Under the pieces are notes generated by a model. That model saw only the letters and a list, made by a program, of their open reading frames with translations. It made no database searches and was not told the DNA's origin. 64,000 bases of DNA from Branchiostoma lanceolatum (taxonomy: Eukaryota; Chordata; Leptocardii; Amphioxiformes; Branchiostomatidae). Positions within the stretch are counted from its first letter, which is position 1. Every line of letters begins with the position of its first letter. The position numbers and the translations under genes are program-made. Location: positions 8,334,734 to 8,398,733 of the forward strand of contig NC_089738.1 of assembly GCF_035083965.1 (NCBI RefSeq). The letters run 5' to 3'. Of the stretch, positions 26,201 to 43,036 are shown piece after piece.

Positions 26201-29078
26201 ATTCTTTCCTCCTTTTCAACCAAACAACCAATCAGTCAATAGATCAAACAATCAAACATTCAATCATTTTTCATAAGATGTCAAATCTCAAGAATAAAAG
26301 GTGTGAACTTGCTTTAACAAACTTCCCTTTGATTTTTTTTTAAAGGTGCTTCATGAGTCTGCACCCAGAAACCCCACAAACCCCTATGCAGCCTCCAAGG
26401 CAGCTGCGGAGTGTATTGTGATGTCCTACTGGGAAGGTTTCAAGGTCAGATGACATTGATAACCTATATAAGGGCTTTCTTTTAATATAGGTTGGGGATG
26501 GGGAGTAGTGAAAAATATTTCAAAAGTGCTTCATATGGGTCTATCAACTTAACTAAGAATGTCTTGACCACTTATATGTTTTATTGGCAATATCAGAAAA
26601 GTTTAGTTTTTGCTCCTTTTTAACCACAAACTTGAAGAAGCTTTGGCATGTACATGTAATATATACTAATTTGTCAATTTGTTAGTTTTGTTAGGGTAAT
26701 TTTTATCAATTTGTCTTGATTTTACCTAATTGTTTTTTTCATCTTCTTTCAGTTCCCTGTAATCATAACAAGAGGTAATAATACGTATGGTCCTCATCAA
26801 TTTCCAGAAAAGGTAAAGAAATCTTAATTGTTATGTTGAATCTAACATTTGAAGTACAAATGTATATACACTTGATTCTGGAATATTACTTCTATTAGAT
26901 TACACTACTGCTTCAGAACTAATTAAACTGAAGAAGACAGTCACAAATTCAGAAGAGTAATTGCTGTATTCAGTTCTTATATATTACATCCTATTTGCAT
27001 CATTAATCTGTATTAAGGTTGTCAAAATGCCAATAAGAACATTTAAATGGGAAAATGAATTGCCATGCATTCTAAATATCATGAAGTAATGTTGTCTCTT
27101 AGATCTAGAATAAAGACTAAAACCCTTGGTTATTAGTGAATATTACTGTCTATAATTTTTTAGGTCATTCCAAAGTTTGTGTCTTTGCTGCAAAGGGACA
27201 GAAAATGGTGAGATATAATTGTTCTATTTCTATGTTTGTAGTCCATATACATTGTACTTCTTTTTGTATACTGCAGAGAATTTTTTTACCTTCTGCAATA
27301 AAGTATCAGATGTAGATATCAGAATACACAAATTAAGCAAGCCAGTGAAATATGTTCTTTGTTGTTTTCTTAAAGATTTTATATACATCTTTACAAGTTA
27401 TGACTCATTTCTCCAGCTGTGTCTATGGAAACAGCCAGCCGTTACGGAACTACCTTTACGTGACAGACGTAGCAGAAGCGTTCCTCACGATTCTGGAGAA
27501 AGGACAGGATGGTGAAATCTACAACATCGGCACGGACTTCGCAATCTCCAATCTGGAGTTGGCCAAGCTGCTCATCAGAAAGGTTGGGCTAAAAACTAGC
27601 TATGCTCTATTGTTTATAATAGTAGTAATGTAGTTTTACTTGGCTTATTGAATTAGCCACCTTGACTTACATGTAAATGTCTTGTGTCTAACTAACATGC
27701 ATTTATTCAGTAATTTTGTTGATTTAAACTATACAGTACTTGTATCCCAGTTACCCTAATATATGAAGTGAGTGTCTCCATGAAACTGTAAAGTTGTTTT
27801 TTCCAGAGTTGTTCATGTTGTGCCATATCTTTATCTGTAATATTATGAATATTATGAATGTTAAATGTAAACATCAAGCTGTCAAAAGTCAAAAAGGTTT
27901 TTTTTACAACAATTGAAATTGCGTACCAGAATTATGTTCTGTGCAATAAAATCATTTGTTTTCATACTGAAGGTATCTCCAGTTGGTATAGATTTTCTAT
28001 GACATGCATGAAGTTGTTATGTACTTTTGTTGCTCTCCAATCACAGTTAAAACATGTGACCAATGAAGAAGATGTGCAGAGGTGGATTGAGCACACCCCA
28101 GACAGGTAAAATAATGCTACATGGAGCAATTTTGAGAGCCAAGGATTATCAATCCAACTGGCAGGAACAGAGTTAACTAGCAATTCTGTGGTACTGCTGT
28201 GTCCTTGGTGCTGATTGGCTGTCAGCTGGAAAATGTCATAAATGTTTCTTGTCCTTTACTCTGATTGGCTATCAAATAGGTCAAAGAGCCTTCTCCTGGG
28301 TGCTGATCGGTTGTCTACTATGACATTCCTCAATATTCCCAGTCCTTGGTGCTGAACAGTTGGTTATGAATGAAACTTTCAAATACTTTATCATTCCTGG
28401 TGCTGATTGGCTGATTCTCATTAGTAAAATCATTTCAAACTCTTTAGAAAAAAAAGCTTGATAATTTGGAGACATTCCTGAAGTAATTATTTATGCAGAA
28501 GCATAGCAGTTGTAGTCAGATTTTAATTTTGAATCATGGTACAATGAAAGTATTTTTAGGAAGTCATTTCAACGCTTCATTTTCCAGACCCTTCCATGAC
28601 CAGCAGTACCGCATTGACAGCTCAAAACTCAAGCAGCTGGGCTGGGAGCCCAAGGTATCATGGGAAGAGGGACTGGAAAGAACGAGTAAGTACAGGTTGT
28701 ATAGATTTGTATAGATTGATCTGTTAGGAATTTTATACTTTATAGTGATATCGAGTAAAAATGCACTCATTGTTTTATGGGAAATGTATGTAGACTGTAG
28801 TTTAAACAATGGAAATTTCGTATTCTGAACATTGTGTATTTAAGTATGTTCTGACCTTTTTGTCCATGATAGTGAGGTCTATAGCTGGAAAAGATGGTAA
28901 AAATTAGATCTAAGGGAAAATGATTCATTAAATCAACTTATTAAAAGTAAATTTTCTTTGCCTTTCAGTTGCCTGGTATTCTAAGCACTTCCATAACTGG
29001 ACAACGGCAGAACAGGCTCTACAACCCTTCGGCAATGGAACGTCCAAATACGAGAACTCCGGAAGTGCTGGACAATAA
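23205..29078 (+). CDS. TGDS: TGDS, nucleotide-glucose 4,6-dehydratase family
   Basis: Twelve exons: 23205-23314, 24256-24322, 24737-24805, 25173-25263, 25902-26044, 26346-26444, 26753-26812, 27164-27207, 27417-27582, 28047-28105, 28588-28685, 28969-29078. They give 371 aa (human 350). It is an extended short-chain dehydrogenase: NAD-binding TGGAGFIASH (residues 31-40), acidic NLDK after strand 2, active-site STDEVYG with T150-D151-E152, and Y174-x3-K178. Downstream family landmarks are [26 protein letters not shown] and GEIYNIGT. The known reaction of the family is removal of water from a dTDP- or UDP-glucose to the 4-keto-6-deoxy sugar. The animal protein's substrate is less settled. Human TGDS mutations cause Catel-Manzke syndrome. 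All catalytic residues are present, so it should be active. The donor of exon 9 (GTTGGG) is weak but keeps phase. Confidence 0.95.
23593..24023 (+). repeat. Tandem pair of tRNA-headed SINE-like units
   Basis: A 256 bp unit beginning GTAACAGTGGGGGTTCAAGC at 23593 is repeated at 23849, the second copy ending near 24023. Each holds an A-box-like TAGTGGTTAAGG (TAGTAATTAAGG in copy 2) and a B-box-like GGTTTGAATCTC, as in tRNA-derived SINEs. It lies in TGDS intron 1. Confidence 0.65.
24040..24182. repeat. Short nested inverted and direct repeats
   Basis: GACAGGATCATCCTGTCAGCAGTG and variants occur several times in both orientations, bounded by TATTGACAGG and GTCAATAGTC. It would fold into hairpins. 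TGDS intron 1. Confidence 0.55.
25417..25513 (+). repeat. Three-copy minisatellite, about 35 bp unit
   Basis: The phrase GATGCATTTGGAATATCC, followed by ATGGAGGGTTTA, occurs three times head to tail with one or two changes per copy. TGDS intron 4. Confidence 0.7.
28200..28420. repeat. Degenerate repeat with CCAAT-box cores
   Basis: CTGATTGGCT (inverted CCAAT) occurs at about 28211, 28261 and 28403, with degraded versions near 28302 and 28350, at roughly 50 bp spacing. Most are preceded by TCCTTGGTG or TCCTGGTG. TGDS intron 10. It may be only a degenerate tandem repeat. Confidence 0.5.
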
Positions 29079-31390
29079 CACAGAAACAGATTCTTACACC
29101 TGGGTTTACATCTATTAAGCCCAGGTTACACATAGCCGAACATGAACTTCCAACCTTCCCCAAAACATGGTTGGGAGTGGTTTGGGACCTAAGTCAGCTG
29201 TAGTAGGCTGGTCTTTGGCGGGGTTGGCTAGTGTTTGGCTGCGCCACTCAAATGTTATGAAATCTTAAAACATTTGGCTGTGGACGGAAGGTCTGGAATG
29301 GGTTGCTGGTAGTTGGTTGACTGGTGGTTTGGAGTAAGTAGTTGTCAGGGTGTCTTTGGGCTTTGGGAGTCAAATTTGAGTACGGCTAACCTTGGATGGC
29401 TAGTTGTCGGGATCCATGTTTGGCTATGTGTAACCGGGGATTTAGTTTTTGTATCCAGGAAAGATTTTATTCAGGACCAAGATACTTTTCACAGAGTGAT
29501 TTTTATTTTCGTCTCAAAGCTGCAGTGTTTAGACTAATAAGATTTTAGATTCAAAGTGAAAGTACGTAAAAGTTTTAATAGCTATGCTGACTAATTCATA
29601 TACCTTAAAAAACATGGTCAAAGTATTGTTTGAATGGACAAAGTATATTTCAAAATGATCAGTCGCTTTGTACCAAACAATGCTAGCTTTTTTAACAAAA
29701 TGAAAACTTATTTATTCAAGGTGCCTTTATAACAAGAAAAATCAGACACAGAGGCCTTATACTGAGCTTTGTTTAGACTAAGAATGAAAGTAAAGTAACT
29801 AATTAACAGAATCAAATATTAAATATTATATAATATAAAAAGAAAGCCATTGTAGTGGGATACAGTTCATGCATGTATGCATGTTTATATTGTTTCTAAG
29901 CACATTATATATTTTTACTCAGACAAAACTTCATTATATGATGCATTCCATTGAATACTAACAGACTTGAACAAAGGTCAAATAATCCTAACATGAACAA
30001 AGGTTCAAACAAAAAAAAAAACATATAATGATACATGTTTTTCAATCTATTGCTATTACAGTATTAGGCCATGCCAATTTATCCCTCAATTGTCATATAC
30101 AGTAAATGTTGAAATGTTAGTGGGAAATGTTCTGATGCATTTCGATTTTACATTGTTAAACTGTATTGGTTGCATCATTTTAGCCAAAATCTTTGAAAAT
30201 ATGTAACAATAATAAAAATTATAGAATCCCTACCTACCAACCCTAATTTTTTCGGCACTGTAACTGGAAACACTGCATTTTTGGGGGCTAGGCCTTGCCA
30301 ATGAATCCCATGCCATTTACTGAGAAATCCTTAAGGAGATAAATGTACAGAAGTACAATGAAACATGATGCATATCCTGAGGTTCCTACTTTAATCTTTA
30401 TTTCATTATGTATGGCAGTGTTCTCTTTAATCAAGAAGTGAACATGACCAATTTATGCATAAGAATCATACATGTATGTGCACACTACTGTGTCCAACGG
30501 TCAAACTTCACGTGATATTGATTATGCACTGTGGTATATAGAGTTAGTAAAATAGTGTTAGGTATTAATTGGAGTAACTACAGTTGTGTGACTTGATAAT
30601 TGCATATACTTGACTTTTTATCATCATGCTGGTTGTTGAAGGAGGGGATTTTAGGCGAAGCGATTTAGAAATGGTCCGAAAATCTGTCCGTTGGAAAGAT
30701 CTAGTTTTATATGGAAAAAGTCATTGCATAAAACCTTACGAATCAGGTCTGTGTGATATGTTTAGGTAGAATTTAGTTTACTTGTGTATGGCATCATGAT
30801 GTATCTCTATTAATGATATTCATTAAGGTACAAAATCAGTATGGAAGCTAATATTTCTGTGATATTTCCTGATATACATCATACAACAATATGGAAAACC
30901 CACTTTTGAGTTATAGAGTTGAAGATGTTTCTCTATATTTGTTATGTTACAATGAATAAATTTCTTCCTGTGTTTTGAAATTGACTCTTTATATCCCATC
31001 ATTGACTACATGTATGTGTCTGTCTTTAGGCAAACAAAACTTAGCACACAAGCTAGGCAATCAGAGATGGCAAACTTCACCCCCTTCACGTCCCATGACG
31101 TAATTCCCTGTGCACAGATGGAACAAACAATTCTTCACTGCCTTGAGGTGAAGGAACAATACAGTATGAGATTACCATCTCTAGAGGAAAATTGCATGCA
31201 GATTGTGTCCATCCCGCTAGGGGCGCCATTCTACGGGCCAATTGTGAGCGTGGATCCGATATGGCGTGACAGTTGCACCGGTAAACGTCACAGTCACGTG
31301 TGCAGCCGTTGTCTCGCCAGCCGGTGTGTTGGTTGCAGTACCTGTCTTTTCGGTTCGCTGATTGCTTCACACGTTTACGGAATATTTCTG
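29079..31390. other. TGDS 3' flank and intergenic space
   Basis: AT-rich sequence. It should start with the TGDS 3' UTR. Candidate AATAAA signals occur, for example at about 30956. One MITE lies at 29120-29440. I see no further gene. Confidence 0.4.
29120..29440. mobile_element. MITE with GGTTACACATAGCC ends
   Basis: The left end CCCAGGTTACACATAGCCGA and the right end GGCTATGTGTAACCGGGG are inverted copies, followed inward by AACATG on both sides, about 320 bp. The interior is rich in GGTTGG and TTTGG. It starts about 45 bp after the TGDS stop codon and is probably in the 3' UTR. Confidence 0.7.
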
Positions 31391-31393
31391 ACC

Positions 31394-31489
31394 ATGGCGG
31401 CGGTTTAGAGCTGACGGTGTACTGTTTAGCTCATCTGGTAACATTTCAGTGTTTATAACGACCATACAACGATAGTTCACCCAATATCG
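31394..31489 (+). promoter_or_regulatory. Probable non-coding first exon of FADS
   Basis: A YY1-like ACCATGGCGGCGG at 31391 is followed by a strong donor (TATCG/GTAAGTACC) after 31489. The first coding exon of FADS has a good acceptor (CATTACAG) ending at 34544, 20 bases before its ATG. A 3.05 kb intron would join them. If so, 31394-31408 is a tiny upstream frame (Met-Ala-Ala-Val-stop). The true transcription start is not visible. Confidence 0.5.
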
Positions 31490-32609
31490 GTAAGTACCCA
31501 TATTCCAGCCCTTCTTATAGTGATATTATACAGGTGACAGATAGCGGAAGTGCATACCATTGTCTTTAAGGGGCGGGTCTTCCTTCAGGAAAGCTCGATT
31601 TTACTTGTGCCATGTGCGTGCGGTGAATCTATAATAAAGAAGAGGTCGATCCTTCTACAAGACGTATTACATATCTGGGGCCGCGGTGACTCTTGAATTG
31701 CCAACTACCCAGAAATCTTGAGACAAAGGCCTTTGTAACAACGCGTGGGCGGGTGTACTCGCCGATTGAATAATTAATGTTAACGTATGATTGCGTTAGA
31801 CCGAAAAATTACCAAACGCACCACACCTATCAATGATAAAGAATGTAAATTGCATCAACATTGATCGTTGCCGAAAACTTGATGTAATTTTATCGTTCAA
31901 GACTGTAAGATTGTATAATATGACTTAAAACAATTTTGTCAAGTCACGATTGACGTGAGAAACCAAGAGACCCAGAAATTTCAACAATCTTTTTATCCAC
32001 CAAGATCAAATAGAAGTGAGAAGGCGACTCTAGCAATGAGCAAAGGTTGGTTTTTAGGGAATTGCATCATCCTAATGTATGAGCGTGTTTAAGTTTAAGC
32101 CGTCGTTTAATTGCCATGTTTGAGTTTGAGAACACGTCATACCTTTCAAGCCCACCCTTATTAGTATTCATGGCACGTCAACGTACAAAGCGTGGGAGGT
32201 CTTGAAATATGTAAGTCAAGGTACGCTAGTATATACGGGAGAATATGCTTTAAAACGTGCGATTGAATCTTACCTAAAAACACCACTATGCAATGTTGTT
32301 TAAGATGCAAATTTGTGGTTGAAAATCCTGCATTAATCGTACACCATTGGCATGATAATGAATTAAGGAGGAAAGTCCTTTCTACCCTGGTTGCATAATA
32401 CCTTACCCGTTCCTTCTACATAATGCCCTTGCCGTTGCGTAACCCACGTGATGAAAAAAAATCGATATTAGTTCTTAGCGAGTGGGGCATGGTGTTTGCC
32501 TTTCTTCAAATTGTGCAGATTTGTACTGCTATTTTGCTTTATATTTTAGTGGTGAATGTAGTAGCTATAGTTCGTAGTTAAAAACCTGCTGATCGACAAA
32601 TGTTGCTCA

Positions 32610-32702
32610 GTGTCGCTGACGAAATGTAGTGGATGCTATACTTGAAACGTCTGACGTTTCCAAAATCATATGCAGTTACTCGAGTAACTGTTTTTATTCG
32701 TT
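32610..32702. repeat. GAAACGTCTGAC repeat, copy 1
   Basis: GAAACGTCTGACGTTTCCAA and CTCGAGTAACTG also occur, slightly changed, at about 56110-56192. A short dispersed non-coding repeat, here in FADS intron 1. Confidence 0.55.
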
Positions 32703-33098
32703 ATTTCCTGGATGTCTTAATTTCATCCTTCATCAATGTAGTAGTGAATGTTGGAAAGATATATATAACTCAGCATTTGAATTGGTCTTATGGCCTGAGT
32801 ACACATATGAGACATGGAAATTTCCACTGGTGTACGTGACATGTGCAATCGGTCATTCACATACGCTGAATGTTACATAAGCCGTTCAAGGTTCGCGCGT
32901 GTGCACGCTAGCCTGTCAGTAGGTCGGGGCACGCTTATTTGCGTCATCGTACGATAAGTTTACGTTTAGCAAACAAAAAGTATACTTGGGACACTCGTGT
33001 CGTACAAAGATCAGAAGTTCAAAAGTCTTGTGACAGAGAATTTTTTATCAGAGCTTCGCTGAAAATCGCAGGACAAAAAAGTCGTATGACAAATGTGT

Positions 33099-33708
33099 TA
33101 GCCTCCTTCGCAGACTTCTTGAAGCACCGGCGTTTATTTTCGGGAGCTATCAGCTATGATTCGCGATTTTCAACATGGGCTATAGGTAATAAAGAAGTCA
33201 TCCTCAATTGAGGTGAAGCATGATGCTTTTTTTAAGTAGCTAGCGGTATCGCAATGCACCACTGCTCGCGTTTTTGGCCAAGCACACCGGGTCACCCATA
33301 CTCTTCTTGATAAGTGTGTCGGGTTCTTTTACGTGCAGAGGTTTGACGCTTGAGGCTTATGCCCGAAGCTCCCTCATACACGGGGCCGCCGGCTTAACGT
33401 CACCATCCGAAATGACGAATGCAATCCCTTACAACCCTTACATGTCCGAGCTGGAGTCGACCATAGGATCGAACTCGGGCACCAGGATCCAAGGAATTTG
33501 ATCCAGATGGCGAAGCAGCGGGGTTGCGTTACCGCTTGCGCCACAGTGACGGCAAGGGCTTTCGCCACGCCAAAAAGTCTTCTATATGCTTGGCGTGGCG
33601 AAAGTCTCTATGTTGGCATTAGGAAACCTTAGCCCGTGTTGAAAATTGCGAATTAGCGCTCCCCTGAAAAAATAAAACCCGGCGCTCTGAGGTCTGCGAA
33701 GGAGGCTA
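33099..33708. mobile_element. MITE with TAGCCTCCTTCGCAGAC ends, interrupted
   Basis: The left end TAGCCTCCTTCGCAGACTTC and the right end GTCTGCGAAGGAGGCTA are inverted and bounded by TA. The body carries GCGATTTTCAACATGGG on the left and its inverse near 33630. A SINE is inserted in the middle (33255-33555). Relatives are at 37255-37474, 62888-63276 and a fragment at 46610-46690. Confidence 0.8.
33255..33555 (-). mobile_element. tRNA-derived SINE inside a MITE
   Basis: On the minus strand the head reads GTGGCGCAAGCGGTAACGC (A-box-like), with a B-box-like GAGTTCGATCC about 70 bases on. The body contains GTAAAAGAACCCGACACACT. The same body occurs at 52415-52660, and the same head at about 47212. 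Confidence 0.7.
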
Positions 33709-33783
33709 CATGTGTGAACGCATCACAACCCGGTATAGCCCGGGCGTTATGACAACTTATACACTTTAATAGCGGTGGGTTTT

Positions 33784-34352
33784 AAATCTTTCATATTGTA
33801 TGGTAGTCAGGCACCCGTATTGGCAACGGAGCGATGCGTTTTGTTGCGTCACCTAGGTTTTGAATCTGTAAATCTGTGAACGCGATAAAATCACTACTGA
33901 CGATTTACAGTCAAAATGCCGTAGTCACTCTTCTAAAAAAGACCTATACAGTCCATTCTTTTCGTTCTAAATACACTTCATTGTCTCAGGAGACGGGGTT
34001 CCCTGTGACTTCAATGACATTTATAAAGTTGAATGTGTGACCACACCGCAATGCCAATGAATAGCCCAGGCGTCATTTAAACATACAGTTGTTTCTTTTT
34101 AATCTTTGATATCATATGGTAGTCCGGCATCCATATTGCTTTGGCAACTGAGCGATGTATTATGTGGCGTCACCTAGGTTTTAAATCTATAAATCTGTGA
34201 ACGCGATAAAATCACTGCTGACGATTTACAGTCAAAATGCCGTTATCTCTCTTGGTATAATAGATCTATTCATTCCATTCTTTTCGTTTCAACTATTAAA
34301 GCTTCATTGTCTCAGGAGACTGGGTTCCCTCTGATTTAAATGGCATTTAAAA
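33784..34352 (+). repeat. Tandem duplication, about 316 bp unit
   Basis: The copies start at 33784 and 34100 with AATCTTTCATATTGTATGG and AATCTTTGATATCATATGG. The best conserved core is ATCTGTGAACGCGATAAAAT and what follows, to AAAATGCCGT (near 33878 and 34192). A second conserved block is CATTGTCTCAGGAGAC. It ends about 210 bp upstream of the first coding exon of FADS. Confidence 0.75.
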
Positions 34353-34384
34353 GTCTTTGTTCTGACCAAATAAAGCAGGTTTCA

Positions 34385-34466
34385 AATCCTTGGTTTGACT
34401 CGATCTAGGAATCGAATCCGTAACCTACCGTATGCAAATCGAGTACTCTACCGGCTGTAGCTGTTA
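34385..34466 (-). pseudogene. tRNA-Ala(TGC)-like sequence
   Basis: The minus strand has CCGGTAGAGTACTCGATTTG, CATACGG and a B-box-like GGATTCGATTCC. The order and spacing resemble tRNA-Ala, with TGC in the anticodon place. The D arm is poor and the acceptor stem is not convincing, so it is a pseudo-tRNA or SINE head rather than a working gene. Confidence 0.4.
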
Positions 34467-34564
34467 ACCAATGAATTTGCAGGAAAATTGAAGTAATTAG
34501 CTAGATTTGTCAATTCCTCTCTGATTGACCCTGATTCATTACAGATAGCAAAACTGTCGCAAAG

Positions 34565-40086
<5,522 letters not shown>

Positions 40087-41256
40087 AGTCCTTAACAAAT
40101 ATCTGCTTGTTATTCCACCGTTAACTTTTGACTTTACAAACAGTACCGTAACGCTGAATATAAGACGTTTTGTACGAGGAAAAACGTTAACAGTTTTGAA
40201 AACATTTATAGTTTCAAAAATAAGCTTAAACATATAGATGAAAATGACTTAGAAAAGACGAAGTAGAAAAATATTACTGCATAACTACTCGCTTTATATG
40301 GTGACATCTAGCTGTTTTCTCTACGCCAAAAAGTGTGTGTTTGTGCTTATGAAAGGTGAACCATAATCATGAAATATTAATGAATATTCAAAGTTGCTGA
40401 AATTCATAACACATTTCTATTTACTAACAAAGTGACTTATAGAGTCAGGTGAATTATAAAATAAACATGTTATTGGTATGATGAGGCATATCATATTCTC
40501 TATACCAAAGTTATCATTTAAAAGTGGCACACAATTAACGATGAACATGTATAAATACAAGGTTCTTAAGTTCTTTACCAATAGACATTTCAGTAACAAA
40601 GTGGTGTAAGTCATATAACGAGAATATTCTGGCAACGTCAAAGTATGTAAAACATTGGCCAACTTTTTTTCGTTTATTTGGTTGCTGGGAATTTGAGAAA
40701 TACATTTGCTGCTGATTTGAGCACTACTTCTTGTTATAATAGTATATAGGGTATAAACATGGTCCATTTTACTAAATCAGGTGAAAAGACTTAGAAATTA
40801 AGATGGTTGCGGAAATTGTGATAGTTACACTGACCAACAGGTTTCATAGCACCTTCCTACATATGATAGCATATGCATTTATTTTCTTGATCGTTGAAAG
40901 ATAATGTACAAAATGGAGTATATTAATAAGTGTCCTTCGTTGTGTACTTAATAAACTCGCGACCAAGATAGACAAGTTAGAACTTAAGATTCCAAGATGA
41001 AGCAAGAACAGTTTGGCAATGAGGAGAATACACATTGAGCTGTGATATCCACTTTTCTTTGCCGAGGTCGATATTTTTGTGGCAGCTTGGACAATATTAA
41101 AGCAAGGAGGTTATAGGGAAAACCTTGATTAGAGCAATGATATATATGAATAAAGGAAAAGCTTCTCTGAGATATAAAGCTGGGATATAAATGTGTGCAT
41201 GTATGTGAACGAAAAATCGTACTGTACGTTTTCAATGGTGATAAGACTATGTTATA
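40087..41256. other. FADS 3' flank, no gene seen
   Basis: AT-rich sequence with several poly(A)-signal-like strings from about 40460 on. Frames of up to 116 codons on the minus strand have no family features. Confidence 0.4.
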
Positions 41257-42570
41257 AAGCTGTATACCATATCAGACTATCGATCGTATAGTACGGTTTT
41301 ACGTACAAATAATAGTCTGTTCAAGAGTATATACTTGTAACTTCCACTATCATCTATGAGTTACTTCTAAGTATTAAAGACAAAAATAGTACGCTGTTTT
41401 TTAAAAACCCTACACTGCATTGTATACATTGAACAAACAGCAATAAAAAATGGGCTTTAAGAACGATTGTTATTCATCAGTATATCAAAACCACCCAAGG
41501 TTTCCGGTGCGCGTAGGAGTGAGAACTAGGTCATGGAAAGCCGTGATGGGAATATCAGGAAGCTGATATCATACCCTGGAGCTGTATACCATATCAGACA
41601 ATCTATAGTGCTGTTTTCCACAATTTTCAATTTTTTTAAAATTTGCAGTACATTTACATCAATGCCACTATCATCTGTGGGTTACAACAAAATCTTAAAG
41701 GCGATGATAGTGTATTTGAAAAACCATAAACATGTGCGTTGTATACTTGCCATTTACATTGACGAAACAACATTTAAAAAACATTGGGCTTTGAATAAGC
41801 GATTGTTGTTCATCAATAAACCAAAACCCACCATCACAAGTTTTCCGGTGTGTGTATGAGAGAGAACTAGTTCATGGAAAGTAATCGGAATATCAGGAAG
41901 CTGATACCATACCTTGGAGCTGTATACCATATCAGACAATCTATACTGCTGTTTTTCACACAAATTAGTTAATAGAGTGCACTTACACCAGTGCCACTAT
42001 CATCTGTGCGCTAGTACAAAATCTTAAAGGCGAAAATAGTGTATTTGAAAACCCTGCACAAAGTCATGTGCGTTGTATACTTGCCATTTACATTGAAGAA
42101 ACAGCATTAAAAAACATAGGGCTTTAAATGAGCGATTGTTGTTCATCATTAAACCAAAACCCATCATCACAAGTTTTCCGGTGGTGCGTAGGAGAGAGAA
42201 CTAGTTCATGGAAAGTAATCAGTATATCAGGAAGCCGATATCATACCCTGGAGCTGTATACCATATCAGACAATCTATACTGCTGTTTTTCACAAATAAT
42301 ATTTTTTAAGGAACATGCACATCAATCTCAATATCACACTTGGCCTGGGTCACTACAAAAACTTTAAGGCGAAAGTAGTGCATTTGAAAAACCCCACACA
42401 TGTGCATTTACATTGACAAAACAGCAAATAGAAAAATAGGGAAAAACATTGGGCTTTAAGAGCGATTGTTTTTCATTAATAAACCAAAACCCACCATCCC
42501 AAGTTTTTCCGGTGTGCGTAGGAGTGAGAACTGGTTCGTGGAAATTAGTCAGAATATCAGGAAGCTGCCA
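41257..42570 (+). repeat. Four-copy tandem repeat, about 333 bp unit
   Basis: The phrase GGGCTTTAAGAGCGATTGTT recurs at about 41452, 41786, 42118 and 42451. The phrase CTGTATACCATATCAGACAA recurs at about 41260, 41582, 41920 and 42254. Every unit also has AACCAAAACCCA followed by TTTTCCGGTG. The copies have drifted by a few per cent. Non-coding satellite-like array directly upstream of the LRR receptor promoter. Confidence 0.85.
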
Positions 42571-42593
42571 AAGTTCCTCTCAGCCTTGGGCAC

Positions 42594-42680
42594 TGACGTC
42601 TTTTCATCAGGCCATAGTTCATGACGTCAATGTCTGGGCAAAGCAATTATGGGTGACGAAACAGTTGGAGGTATATAAAG
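42594..42680 (+). promoter_or_regulatory. LRR receptor promoter with CRE and TATA box
   Basis: TATATAA lies at 42672-42678. Upstream are a perfect cAMP response element TGACGTCA at 42622-42629 and a second TGACGTC at 42594-42600. Transcription would start near 42705, giving a 5' UTR of about 410 bases before the ATG at 43116. Factor binding is inferred from motifs only. Confidence 0.6.
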
Positions 42681-43036
42681 AACCTTCTGCAAAGGAGCGA
42701 TAGAGAAAGACACTTTCTTTGCGCAGACAGCTGGCTAATCGTGCTTCCCTGCAGATCAGTGTTCACAGGTTAGTGTCAAGTCGTGCAGAAAGTTGTTAAG
42801 AAAACTTGCGTCTTGCTTACGTTGAGAAGGCGTCGCAATTTGTGAAGTTAATGACGTTTAAGTAGATCGTGGTCGGTTCTAGGATAACGGTTTGGCAACT
42901 CGAGCTACCCTGGGAGCCAGACTTGGGGATCGGGCAGTTAGCCATTTCCTTCGGCGGCCCATTACGCAGTTCAGCCCGCCGATCTGAATTAGCGCTACGG
43001 GGAGTAGTTGACCAGCCGTGTGAGTAGGTCGCAGTA

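Noticed and set aside
31010-31408. 132-codon plus-strand open frame
   Set aside because: Cys-rich but with no domain, no splice partners and no signal peptide. It overlaps the probable FADS promoter and first exon.
41257-42570. CRISPR-like regular array
   Set aside because: The units are 333 bp with no short repeat/spacer alternation, and the window is eukaryotic. It is a tandem minisatellite.
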